This document shows positions 8,375-17,131 of a stretch of DNA of 40,488 nucleotides, piece by piece. Both the position numbers and the translations under genes were made by a program. The stretch spans positions 1 to 40,488 of the forward strand of contig JAGXRB010000315.1 in the NCBI GenBank assembly GCA_018336075.1, in the 5' to 3' direction. The stretch is from Bacteroidota bacterium. Lineage in GTDB: Bacteria > Bacteroidota > Bacteroidia > Bacteroidales > F082. Position 1 is the first letter of the stretch. Each line of letters starts with the position of its first letter. The notes below the pieces were generated by a model, which did no database searches, was not told the DNA's origin, and saw only the letters and a program-made list of their open reading frames with translations.

Positions 8375-9733
8375 ATGAAAGGGAAAAGTAAAATGAACCA
8401 TTCTTCTCGGCCGGAAAATCCCAAAGAGCTTTATAATGCTGAGTTTGCGGGCAGCGAGCGCCTTCGCGCACTCATTCTGATTGGAATGTTGGGACTTGAG
8501 GCCATACTGTTGATGGTTATCTACTTTTTTTACCGTCAACAGTACCTGTCACTTTTTAATACGCACATTGCCATTTATGCCATCCTCATTTTCACTTTAG
8601 TAATTATTGTTTACGAAGCATTTATACATTTTTTTATTGGCAAAAAAATGAAAATGTTTTTTCACCACAGGAGCATCTTTGGTTATGTAAATTCATTTTC
8701 CGAAATATCGCTATTGACGCTCTTATTCATTTTCATTGTTGAATATTCAGGTCAGACAGTCATTCTTCAGGCGCCGGCCACACTAACCTATTTTCTTTTT
8801 ATCGTGCTTTCTACACTGCGTTTAAACTTTAAACTCTCCGTTTTTTCAGGTGGACTGGCAGCAATCCAATACGTGGCTGTATCAGTTTATTATTCCACTA
8901 TTTTCAGCGGTGTGCCCGTGAACAGTTATCGTCCCGATTTAACCGGAATGCAGTATCTGGGACAGGGGATAATTTTATTGATATCGGGCATTGCGGCTGG
9001 TTTTGTAGCCGATCTGATTAAAAAGAAAATGCTGGCTTCGTTCAAAAGCATCAAAGAAAAAAACGAAGTCATCGACCTGTTCGGCCAGCAAATTTCACCG
9101 CAAATTGCCGGCAGCATCCTCGAAAATAGGGACGAACTCTCAGGTGCACGCAAAAAGGTATGTGTGATGTTTCTAGACATCCGCAATTTTACCCCTTTCG
9201 TGGAAAGCCATTCGCCAGAGGAGGTAGTGGCTTATTTAAACAGCTTGTTTCAGTTTATGATTGACAGTGTACAACGTTACAACGGTGTCATCAATCAATT
9301 TTTGGGAGATGGGTTTATGGCCACTTATGGTGCACCGGTTTCGGAGGGTAATGTAGCGCAAAATGCAGTATTGGCATCTATTGATATCATCCGGAAAGTG
9401 AAAGAAGAAAATAAAGCAGGGAAAATACCCGAAACCAGAATCGGGATAGGTCTGCATTACGGCGAAGCAGTTATCGGAAACATTGGTTCAGCGATACGTA
9501 AACAGTACTCCATAACCGGAAATGTAGTGATAATGGCTTCGCGCATCGAACAATTAAATAAACGCTTGCATTCGCAGCTTATAATTTCCGAAGAAGTTTT
9601 CAATGAACTCGATGCGAATGTGAAAGCAGTGTTTATGTCTCAGAAACCGGCAATTGTTAAGGGAATCAATCGCCCGGTTTTACTGTATATTTTTAATGAA
9701 AAAATGGAAATATCAAAAAATCAGAAACAATGA
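8375..9733 (+). CDS. Membrane-anchored class III nucleotide cyclase with altered active site
   Basis: 452 residues. The N-terminal half has about six hydrophobic segments (between residues 30 and 215), followed by a linker helix (MLASFKSIKEKNEVIDLFGQ) of the signalling-helix type. Residues about 260-440 are a class III cyclase domain. Both metal-binding aspartates are present (D268 in FLDIRNF, D312 in FLGDGFMATYG), and so is the transition-state Arg (R390). Three other key positions differ from adenylate cyclases: the adenine-specifying Lys is Q308, the Asp of 'GDTVNLASR' is N383, and the transition-state Asn is I386. Substrate could therefore be something other than ATP, or activity may be weak. 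It overlaps the next gene by 4 bp (ATGA) and heads a five-gene operon. Pairing with a PycTM-type protein argues for a signalling or defence cyclase. Confidence 0.85.
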   Translation: MKGKSKMNHSSRPENPKELYNAEFAGSERLRALILIGMLGLEAILLMVIYFFYRQQYLSLFNTHIAIYAILIFTLVIIVYEAFIHFFIGKKMKMFFHHRSIFGYVNSFSEISLLTLLFIFIVEYSGQTVILQAPATLTYFLFIVLSTLRLNFKLSVFSGGLAAIQYVAVSVYYSTIFSGVPVNSYRPDLTGMQYLGQGIILLISGIAAGFVADLIKKKMLASFKSIKEKNEVIDLFGQQISPQIAGSILENRDELSGARKKVCVMFLDIRNFTPFVESHSPEEVVAYLNSLFQFMIDSVQRYNGVINQFLGDGFMATYGAPVSEGNVAQNAVLASIDIIRKVKEENKAGKIPETRIGIGLHYGEAVIGNIGSAIRKQYSITGNVVIMASRIEQLNKRLHSQLIISEEVFNELDANVKAVFMSQKPAIVKGINRPVLLYIFNEKMEISKNQKQ

Positions 9734-10884
9734 AAATGAATGAAACAATTATCAGGGAGGCTGAAAAATTTGTTACAAGTCTCCTGAAAAATGAAACTCC
9801 GGAGGGTTATGCCTACCATACATTGAACCATACACTGGAAGTGGTAAAAAACGCCGTATTTATCGGTACCAAAGAAAATCTGTCGGAAGATGAAATGAGT
9901 ACCCTGCGGGTGGCTGCCTGGTTTCACGATGTGGGTTACATTAAAACCTACAAAGGACATGAGAAAGAAAGCGCCGCAATGGCTGCTAAATTTCTTGAAC
10001 GTCAGGGTGTTGATGAAAACATCTGTGATGCTGTCTCCGAATGTATTCTGGCTACTGCCTTTCCCCAGAACCCACAAAGCCGGTTGGCCAAAGTACTTTG
10101 CGATGCTGATTTTATCCACCTGGGCCAGAATAACTATTTTGAACTGGCTGAAAAGCTCCGGCAAGAGCAGAAAATGGCAGGTGTCCACAAATTAAAAAAA
10201 GCCGAATTCGATCAGGAGTCGCTTAAATTGTTTAAGGAGCATAGCTGGCACACAGCTTTTTGTAAAGACAAATTGGATGAACCAAAGCAGAAAAACCTTG
10301 AAATATTGAAGGAGCTCATTGCCAAACAGACCACGAAAACGAAAATGAAAGCTGCCAAATCGAAAAGTTATTCGCGCGGTGTGGATTCCATGTTTAAACT
10401 AACTGCCCGGAACCAGATTAATCTGAGCCACATTGCCGACAATAAATCTAATATTCTCATTTCTCTGAATGGCATTATCATTTCGCTGGCGCTGGCCACT
10501 CTGGTGAGTAAATTTAAACAGGAACCCGTCATAATTGTACCTACCATCATTTTCATCCTGTTCAGTTTGTCCACCATTGTGCTGGCCATTCTTTCCACCC
10601 GGCCAAACATATCTTCAGGCAAATTTACCCGCGAAGACATAAAGCAAAAGAAAGTAAATCTGATCTTTTTTGGAAACTTTTATAACATGGCTCTGGAAGA
10701 ATATGAATGGGCCGTTGCTGAAATGATTAATGACGACCCTTATCTATACTCCACACTCACCAAAGACCAGTATTCACTGGGCAAGGTACTGGCCAAAAAA
10801 TACCGGTTGCTACGCTGGGCCTACAATGTTTTTATGGTGGGACTGGTAATTAGTGTAGGCGCGTTTCTCTTTGTATTTATATGA
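9730..10884 (+). CDS. HD-domain phosphohydrolase fused to a PycTM-type (Pycsar effector) membrane domain
   Basis: 384 residues. Residues 1-200 are an HD domain with His/Asp metal ligands visible at H30/H34, H66-D67 (WFHDVGY) and the D125-x-D127 region (CDADFIHLG), as in metal-dependent phosphohydrolases and cyclic-nucleotide phosphodiesterases. After a basic linker (about 205-225) comes a DUF5706/PycTM-like domain: RNQINLSHIADNKSNILISL leads into two hydrophobic segments (about 238-258 and 262-284), and a third closes the protein (about 362-384). PycTM is the membrane-disrupting effector of Pycsar, where a cyclase makes cCMP or cUMP on phage infection. The 4-bp overlap with the cyclase gene implies coupled translation. 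The HD part could degrade the signal or bind it (inference). The start may also be the Met at 9736. Confidence 0.82.
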   Translation: MKMNETIIREAEKFVTSLLKNETPEGYAYHTLNHTLEVVKNAVFIGTKENLSEDEMSTLRVAAWFHDVGYIKTYKGHEKESAAMAAKFLERQGVDENICDAVSECILATAFPQNPQSRLAKVLCDADFIHLGQNNYFELAEKLRQEQKMAGVHKLKKAEFDQESLKLFKEHSWHTAFCKDKLDEPKQKNLEILKELIAKQTTKTKMKAAKSKSYSRGVDSMFKLTARNQINLSHIADNKSNILISLNGIIISLALATLVSKFKQEPVIIVPTIIFILFSLSTIVLAILSTRPNISSGKFTREDIKQKKVNLIFFGNFYNMALEEYEWAVAEMINDDPYLYSTLTKDQYSLGKVLAKKYRLLRWAYNVFMVGLVISVGAFLFVFI

Positions 10885-10931
10885 ATTATTTAAGGTTAGA
10901 ATGACAATTGAAAGGATTAAGGCAATTTGAA

Positions 10932-12818
10932 ATGAAAACAAAAAATAAACTGGAAATCATACAGGCTCAGATTGAAAAAATCATCAGTAAAGCGGAAAAA
11001 TTGGAAACCGAATATGCTGACAGCTTGTCTGCTGTGCATCCGGAGTACAGGGAAAGCGCACTCAACCTGATGCATTATCTGGCTTTCCGGAGTTTTGACA
11101 TCAGTGAATTGCAGCAGAGCCTCCGTTACCTTGGGTTGCCCGATCTGGCCAACATTGAAGGCCATGTTATGAGAAGTCTGCTGACCATTCAACCCATTAT
11201 TCACATGTTACTGGGAGACACCGATACAGTGACACAGAAAAACTGCATCAGCATTAAACGAAGCGAAAAACTGCTGCGCAGGAATACCAAACGTTTGTTT
11301 GGGAATAAATCTAACAAACGGAGGACCCGAATTATGGTTACATTACCTTCGGAGGCAGCCGAAAATTATCAGTTAGTAAATCAGTTGATGCAAAATGGGA
11401 TGAACAGTGCTCGTATAAACTGCGCACATGATGGCGAATTGGCTTGGGCAGGGATGATTGAAAACGTGAAAAGGAGCAGCAAAAATATTAAACGGAAATG
11501 CAAAATAATGATGGACCTGGGCGGCCCTAAACTGCGAACAGGTGCTATGCAGCCGGGTCCACAGGTTGTGCATATCAAACCACTGCGCGATTCGCTCGGT
11601 ACAGTGGTGCAGCCGGCCCGTGTCTGGATTGCTCCCAACGATGTTCTGCCCCCGGCAAGCGAATTCGATGCAGTTATTCCGGTAAGCGATACGTTCATAG
11701 AAAAAATAAAAAGAGGCAATACCCTTTGGTTTGCTGATTCGCGGGGGAAAAAATGCCGGATGGAAATTATCCGAAAACAAGGCAAAGGAAGATGGGCACT
11801 CTGCTCCGATTCGGCATACATTACCACCGGCACTGAGCTGATTTTACATAAAGTGCAAGAAACCGGGAAAGAGAAGAATTACGTGGGTGAGTTGCTCCCT
11901 TCCGAGCAGTTTATCACTTTGTACACAGGCGATACCCTTTTGCTCCATAGTTCGCTTCTGGCCGGCGAATCTGCACGCTATGATTTGCAAGGTAGTTTGG
12001 TCAATCCGGCACACATTTCCTGTACCCTGCCTGAATTTTTTCAATATGTTAAAGCAGGTGAATCAGTTTATCTGAACGATGGTAAAATTGAGGGAGTAGT
12101 CAAAAAAGTGAGACACGATGAATTGGAAATTACCATCACTTATGCCTCGGCAAACGGCAGCAAGCTGAAAGCCGATAAAGGCATTAATTTTCCAGATACG
12201 GATATGGATATAAGCGGATTAACTGAAAAAGACAAGGAAGACCTCCATTTTGTGGCCCAGCATGCCGATGCCGTGAATCTTTCGTTTGTAAATCAGGCTT
12301 CAGATGTAAGGGCACTACAGAAGGCACTGGAAAAATGCGAAACCTCTTTAGGAATCGTGCTGAAAATCGAAACCCGAAAAGGATATAAAAACCTGCCTGA
12401 AATTTTGCTGCAAGCTATGCAAACTTACCCTGTGGGAATTATGGTAGCGCGCGGCGATTTGGCCATTGAAACCGGCTGGGAAAATTTCGCCACCATCCAG
12501 GAGGAAATTATGCGTCTGGGTGAGGCAGCGCATATCCCTGTTATCTGGGCAACTCAGGTACTCGAATCGCTGGTTAAAAAAGGAGTGCCAACCCGCTCAG
12601 AAATTACTGATGCTGCCCTGGCGCAACGTGCCGAATGTGTCATGCTTAATAAAGGTTCGTACATCGAAAAAGCACTGAAAACGCTGAATAAAATTCTGGT
12701 GAAAATGCAAAACTACCAGAAAAAAAGGCAAACCATGTTACCCAGATTAAAGACAAGTGAGGGATTGTGCCTGCTGTATGCCGAACCGGATTTATTAACA
12801 GAGAGCAATAATTTATAA
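10932..12818 (+). CDS. Atypical pyruvate kinase-like protein
   Basis: About 628 residues from the ATG at 10932; a TTG eight codons earlier is less likely. The first ~130 residues form a helical extension not found in ordinary pyruvate kinase. The barrel follows, with recognisable but altered motifs: MNSARINCAHD (usual MNxARLNFSHG), IMMDLGGPKLRTG (LDTKGPEIRTG), LTEKDKEDL, VLKIETRKGY with the catalytic Lys, MVARGDLAIE and WATQVLESL. The inserted B domain (about 205-400) is enlarged, and the sequence ends soon after the barrel, so the C-terminal allosteric domain is missing. The expected reaction is phosphoenolpyruvate + ADP to pyruvate + ATP, but the loss of the usual TIGP segment (here VTLPSEAAE) leaves the substrate uncertain. 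It sits 47 bp after the HD-PycTM gene and 2 bp before the next gene. Confidence 0.78.
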   Translation: MKTKNKLEIIQAQIEKIISKAEKLETEYADSLSAVHPEYRESALNLMHYLAFRSFDISELQQSLRYLGLPDLANIEGHVMRSLLTIQPIIHMLLGDTDTVTQKNCISIKRSEKLLRRNTKRLFGNKSNKRRTRIMVTLPSEAAENYQLVNQLMQNGMNSARINCAHDGELAWAGMIENVKRSSKNIKRKCKIMMDLGGPKLRTGAMQPGPQVVHIKPLRDSLGTVVQPARVWIAPNDVLPPASEFDAVIPVSDTFIEKIKRGNTLWFADSRGKKCRMEIIRKQGKGRWALCSDSAYITTGTELILHKVQETGKEKNYVGELLPSEQFITLYTGDTLLLHSSLLAGESARYDLQGSLVNPAHISCTLPEFFQYVKAGESVYLNDGKIEGVVKKVRHDELEITITYASANGSKLKADKGINFPDTDMDISGLTEKDKEDLHFVAQHADAVNLSFVNQASDVRALQKALEKCETSLGIVLKIETRKGYKNLPEILLQAMQTYPVGIMVARGDLAIETGWENFATIQEEIMRLGEAAHIPVIWATQVLESLVKKGVPTRSEITDAALAQRAECVMLNKGSYIEKALKTLNKILVKMQNYQKKRQTMLPRLKTSEGLCLLYAEPDLLTESNNL

Positions 12819-12820
12819 GG

Positions 12821-15800
12821 ATGGTGAGATTTTTAAAATATTGGCTTTTTGTATTTTTTCTAATTCAGGGAAATTTAGTTTTCGCTCAGGAAGAACCTAA
12901 ATTCACAATTTTTTCAACTGGCAATGTTTACGGGAAAAAAACGGATGCTGCACTTTTAAACCAGTTGCGAAACAAGATCGAAATGCAGAATAATTTTGCA
13001 GTATTGCTGGCTGGTAATGTTGTTGCGGCAAAAACCGGAAAATTTCCCGTTGAATTATTGCTAAATGAAAACCATCCTATGCTGATTGCGCCCGGAAAAA
13101 CCGAATGGGCCGATGGCAATCGCAACGGAAAGGATTTTATCAAACAACTGACGGATAATCTGACATTGAAATACAGTAATCCTGTTTTCCACCCCGATGG
13201 AGCTTGTCCGGGCCCTACAGAAGTTGTTTTAAATGATCATCTGGTTGTGATTTTGATTGACACCTGGTGGTGGGTGCATAAATACGACCGCCGTTTTAAC
13301 AAATGTGGCATTGAAAACCGGGTAGATGTGCTTATTGAGATTGAAGATGCCATCCGCCGCAATTATGCCGGAAAACATGTGGTGGTAGCCGGTCATCATT
13401 CCCTGAAAAGCTACGGGAATACCAGCGGTTATTTTTCTACCGAACAATGGCTGATGCAATTGCCCTATACTTTTTACCGCAAACTTCCCGGTACCCGTTA
13501 CGATAGCCAGCATCCCGACTTTAAGGATTTTAGGAATGGTTTGCTTTCTGTTCTGAAAAAATATCCGGATGTAGTTTATGTTTCTGCCGGTGAGCAAAAC
13601 ATGCAGTATTTTCAGCAAGGCAATAATCATTTTGTTATTTCAGGTTCCTGGCTTAAAGGTGAATACGTAAGAAAAGATTTGTCAGAATTCGGCTCGGAAG
13701 AAAAGGGTTTTGCCCAACTCACTTTCTCGTCCGAAGGTTCATGTGAACTCAACTTTTTTAATGCAAATGAAGCCATTTTCAAAAAGATCCTTTATGAAAA
13801 AGACTTTATTTCTAAAAAAACAGAAGCTGTCGTTGCGGCACAGCTTCCCGACAGCATGGAAGCGATTGCAAGTGAGCGATATGAAATTTCAGAGACGGGC
13901 TACATCTGGATGGGTCAAAATTACCGGGATGTATGGTCAACTCCGTTGAAAGCACCGGTTTTTGACATCGGTACAAAAAAGGGCGGACTAAAAATTTTAA
14001 AACGTGGCGGAGGACAGCAAACTTTTTCATTACGACTTGAAGACAAAGATGGAAGACAGTTCGTTTTGCGCTCTATTGAAAAAGACGTGGAAGGAGCAAT
14101 ACCAGAGGAGTTGCACAAAACATTTGCCATGGATTTGGTACAGGATCAGATTTCGGCTTCCAATCCTTACGCTGCGCCTGTAGTGGCGACTCTGGCCGGG
14201 CATGCGGGTGTTTTTCACACCAACCCGGAAGTGGTTTATGTGCCAGACGATCCGCGTTTTGGGATTTACCGCCACGATGTGGCCGACAAATTGTTTTTGT
14301 TTGAGGAACGTCCCGATGATGACCGCAGCGATGTGGCGAGCTTCGGGCGTTCAGAAAACATCATTTCCACTGCGAAAGTGATAGAAAAAACTACCGCTTC
14401 TTCCAATCATTTTGTGGATGAAGATGCGGTGCTGCGTGCACGCCTGTTTGACATTGTAATAAACGATTGGGACCGGCACGAAGACCAGTGGCGGTGGGCC
14501 GGTTTTGAAAGCAACGGACAAACGGTTTATAAACCCATTCCACGCGACCGCGACCAGGCGTTTTTTGTCAACGAAGGAGTCATTCCATGGATTGCCGCCC
14601 GCAAATGGCTGCTGCCTAAAATTCAGGGGTTTACTGAATACACTGAAAACATGGAGGGTCAGTCGTTCAACGCTCGTTATTTCGACCGTTCTTTTCTTAC
14701 CCAAAGCAGTTGGGCAGCGTGGCTCCGGCAAATCGATTCGCTCCGGGTTTTGCTCTCTCCTAAAAAAATCGATTTGGCCATGCATACATTTCCACGGGAA
14801 GTTTATCCAGTTTGCGGCCCGGAAACTGCCCGCATTTTAAAAGCCCGCCTTGAAAACCTTGAACCCATGGCCCGTAAGCTTTATTTGTCACTGGCAAAAG
14901 AGGTAAGCATTACCGGCACCGATGAGTCTGATTATATCGAAATCATAGCACTTTCAGACACGGTGCTTCAGATTACGGGTTATGAACTGAAAAAGAACGG
15001 GCAAAAAGGACGTCAGTTTTATCATCGTATGTTTTATGCCTCCGAAACAGGGAAGATACACCTGTATGGTCTGGAAGGAAAAGACCAGTTTACCTTAATT
15101 GGAAATCATTCAGGTATAATTGAACTAAATATCATTGGAGGAAAGAATAAGGATGAAGTGATAACCAAAACCCAATTCCTGCTAAAAGGCATTTCGGTGT
15201 ACGATAAAAAGAACACGGAAATTTCAGCGGAACTTTCAGGAAGACTGAAAACCCGTTACGACTCGGATGCGTTGGAATACGACAGGGAACACTTTGAATA
15301 CGACGTGGTTTATCCGGGCATTTTATCCGGCTACAATCCCGATGACGGTATTTTTGTGGGAGGCGGTCCGATTTTCACCAAATATTCCAGATACTGGCAG
15401 CAGCGATATGAATTTTTAGGGAATTACGCTTTTGCCACCAGCGCATTTAACCTGCATTTTGGTGCGCAGCAGAATTTCCCCTTAAGAAGGGTGGAAATCA
15501 ACTTCAATACACAATACAATTCACCGGAATATACCGGAAACTATTTTGGCATGGGAAACGAAACGGAATGGGAGGTTCCCCGCTCCGAAAAAGAATTTTA
15601 CCGCCTGCGTATGAGTCGTTCTTACACAGAGCTCGATTTTATAAAATGGCTGGATGGTGACCGGATACACAAAGCCGGCCCGGGGCTGTTTTACAGTTTT
15701 GCAGATGCAGAACAAACCACCGGACGGTTCATTGCTAAGCCTGAAAACGGATTGACAGCCAACGACCTGGCAGCTCATGCTTATGCCGGCGCTTACTTTA

Positions 15801-16378
15801 AATATGAACTGAACACTTTGACGGGCATGGAGCGAAAAGCCGAAGCAGAATTTGCAGGTAGTAACTCTTTCCCCACCCGAGGAATGTATTTGAATATGCG
15901 GGTCGGTTATTTTGTCGGACTCAATCAGAAAACAGATAATTTTCTGAAATTTTCGGGTGACTGGGTTACATACCTTAGCTTTTCGCAACGACCCCGTGTA
16001 GTTTATGTCCTCAGAATTGGCGGTGAAAAATTATTTGGCAATTATGCCTTCCATGAAGCTGCTAAACTGGGGCGCACCGAAAACCTGCGCGGATACCGGG
16101 AAACCCGTTTTTACGGCGACGCTTCGCTTTACCTGAATGCCGAAGTACGCATCCGGATGAAGCAGTTTCAAACCTACCTGCTCAACGGTACGCTGGGTGT
16201 GCTTTTGTTTAACGATACAGGCCGGGTTTGGTTTGATGGTAAAAACTCGAAAAAATGGCATAACGGAACCGGATTAGGTCTGTGGTTTTCACCTTTCGAT
16301 ATGGCCGTAGTAAGCGTTTCGTATGCCACAAGCCCCGATGACCGACTGTTTAATTTTTCTTTGAATTACCAGTTTTAG
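12821..16378 (+). CDS. Large outer-membrane protein: degenerate metallophosphoesterase + kinase-like region + BamA/surface-antigen barrel
   Basis: 1185 residues with a signal peptide (cleavage near VFAQ, about residue 23). Residues 25-320 follow the calcineurin-like phosphoesterase layout, but the metal motifs are eroded: FSTGNVYG where a GD motif is expected, APGKTEW for PGNHDW, and SAGEQNMQYF for AGHEHNLQYF; only VVAGHHSL is intact. Residues about 380-700 include a GGG-loop stretch (RGGGQQTFSLRL), VINDWDRHEDQW and PIPRDRDQAFF, spaced like the catalytic and metal loops of HipA/Fam20-like kinases (inference). From about 835 there is a BamA/TamA-type beta barrel (IFVGGGPIFTKY onward), ending in the aromatic signature LNYQF. 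The gene is 2 bp after the pyruvate kinase gene and 1 bp before the histidine phosphatase gene. The barrel should sit in the outer membrane with the other domains in the periplasm. Confidence 0.82.
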   Translation: MVRFLKYWLFVFFLIQGNLVFAQEEPKFTIFSTGNVYGKKTDAALLNQLRNKIEMQNNFAVLLAGNVVAAKTGKFPVELLLNENHPMLIAPGKTEWADGNRNGKDFIKQLTDNLTLKYSNPVFHPDGACPGPTEVVLNDHLVVILIDTWWWVHKYDRRFNKCGIENRVDVLIEIEDAIRRNYAGKHVVVAGHHSLKSYGNTSGYFSTEQWLMQLPYTFYRKLPGTRYDSQHPDFKDFRNGLLSVLKKYPDVVYVSAGEQNMQYFQQGNNHFVISGSWLKGEYVRKDLSEFGSEEKGFAQLTFSSEGSCELNFFNANEAIFKKILYEKDFISKKTEAVVAAQLPDSMEAIASERYEISETGYIWMGQNYRDVWSTPLKAPVFDIGTKKGGLKILKRGGGQQTFSLRLEDKDGRQFVLRSIEKDVEGAIPEELHKTFAMDLVQDQISASNPYAAPVVATLAGHAGVFHTNPEVVYVPDDPRFGIYRHDVADKLFLFEERPDDDRSDVASFGRSENIISTAKVIEKTTASSNHFVDEDAVLRARLFDIVINDWDRHEDQWRWAGFESNGQTVYKPIPRDRDQAFFVNEGVIPWIAARKWLLPKIQGFTEYTENMEGQSFNARYFDRSFLTQSSWAAWLRQIDSLRVLLSPKKIDLAMHTFPREVYPVCGPETARILKARLENLEPMARKLYLSLAKEVSITGTDESDYIEIIALSDTVLQITGYELKKNGQKGRQFYHRMFYASETGKIHLYGLEGKDQFTLIGNHSGIIELNIIGGKNKDEVITKTQFLLKGISVYDKKNTEISAELSGRLKTRYDSDALEYDREHFEYDVVYPGILSGYNPDDGIFVGGGPIFTKYSRYWQQRYEFLGNYAFATSAFNLHFGAQQNFPLRRVEINFNTQYNSPEYTGNYFGMGNETEWEVPRSEKEFYRLRMSRSYTELDFIKWLDGDRIHKAGPGLFYSFADAEQTTGRFIAKPENGLTANDLAAHAYAGAYFKYELNTLTGMERKAEAEFAGSNSFPTRGMYLNMRVGYFVGLNQKTDNFLKFSGDWVTYLSFSQRPRVVYVLRIGGEKLFGNYAFHEAAKLGRTENLRGYRETRFYGDASLYLNAEVRIRMKQFQTYLLNGTLGVLLFNDTGRVWFDGKNSKKWHNGTGLGLWFSPFDMAVVSVSYATSPDDRLFNFSLNYQF

Positions 16379-16379
16379 C

Positions 16380-17084
16380 ATGAAGAAATTAGCCCACAAA
16401 AGCGCAAAGACGCTAAAATTTTTAAAGATATTTAAATTTGTAATTTTTCTACTTCTTATAGTTCGGGTTGGAACGGCTAATTCCACTCCCAGAATTTATC
16501 TTATTCGCCATGCTGCGGTTGATTTAAAAAAACCGGGATGGGGAACCTCAAAATATTCAGCGGAATACAAAATAGCTTACAATGTAACCGGAGTGGAACT
16601 ATTCAACACAGATGAGGTACTGCATAAAATTAAAAATTATCCATCAATCGATACGATTTTTTGCAGTCCGCAACATAGGGCATTGGAAACGGCGATGATG
16701 CTTTTTGGTGAAAATGTTGTATTTGAAACCGACAGTGTATTAACTGAACTCGATTACCCGGTGGTGCATGTTCCCGTTATCCAACTTCCGGTAACAGGGT
16801 GGCTTTTAATTTCACGAATTAGCTGGATGGCCGGAATAAACCGCGGAGAAAAAACCGGCTACAAAGACCGCATTGACGAATTGAATGCTTTTTCGGATGA
16901 ACTGATAAAATTCGCGCAACGAAACGGTAATGCTGTGGTTGTGGCGCATGGCATTGTAAATCGCGAATTGGTAAAAATCTTAAAAAAGCGCGGATGGAAG
17001 TATTGCGAGAACGGAAAAGACGGATATGGAAATCTTTCGGTGAATTGTTTTGAGTATAATTTATTCAATAAATATATTGAATAA
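16380..17084 (+). CDS. Exported histidine phosphatase (phosphoglycerate mutase-like superfamily)
   Basis: 234 residues. A hydrophobic N-terminus (LKIFKFVIFLLLIVRV, about residues 14-30) acts as signal peptide or anchor. The catalytic motif IYLIRHAAV places R43-H44, and the later AHGIVNREL supplies the second conserved His; IFCSPQHRALETAMMLF is the usual mid-domain stretch with the phosphate-binding Arg. The length fits the small SixA/PhoE-like branch rather than cofactor-dependent mutases. It starts 1 bp after the large outer-membrane protein and ends the five-gene operon. With an HD hydrolase, a phosphoesterase-like domain and a pyruvate kinase alongside, the operon is rich in phosphoryl-transfer proteins, but the shared substrate is unknown. 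Its last codons overlap a palindrome serving the next operon. Confidence 0.82.
   Translation: MKKLAHKSAKTLKFLKIFKFVIFLLLIVRVGTANSTPRIYLIRHAAVDLKKPGWGTSKYSAEYKIAYNVTGVELFNTDEVLHKIKNYPSIDTIFCSPQHRALETAMMLFGENVVFETDSVLTELDYPVVHVPVIQLPVTGWLLISRISWMAGINRGEKTGYKDRIDELNAFSDELIKFAQRNGNAVVVAHGIVNRELVKILKKRGWKYCENGKDGYGNLSVNCFEYNLFNKYIE
17061..17084. promoter_or_regulatory. Candidate ArsR-family operator (24-bp palindrome)
   Basis: TTATTCAATA (17061-17070) and TATTGAATAA (17075-17084) are perfect 10-bp inverted arms around AATA. The TTCAA/TTGAA half-sites and AT-rich centre resemble known ArsR/SmtB operators. It overlaps the -33 TTG of the promoter for the ArsR gene, consistent with autorepression. 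Confidence 0.6.
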
Positions 17085-17106
17085 TTGAATTAAAGAATTA
17101 TCTTTG
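17077..17106 (+). promoter_or_regulatory. Promoter of the ArsR-rhodanese operon
   Basis: TTG at 17077-17079, then 19 nt, then TATCTTTG at 17099-17106, a match to TTG-N19-TAnnTTTG. The start is expected near 17113, about 20 nt before the ATG at 17132. Confidence 0.7.
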
Positions 17107-17131
17107 TTGTCATTGATAAAAATGAAACAAG

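Noticed and set aside
10908..10931. TTG start of the pyruvate kinase-like gene
   Set aside because: Possible, but an ATG at 10932 follows closely and the extra eight residues add nothing recognisable.
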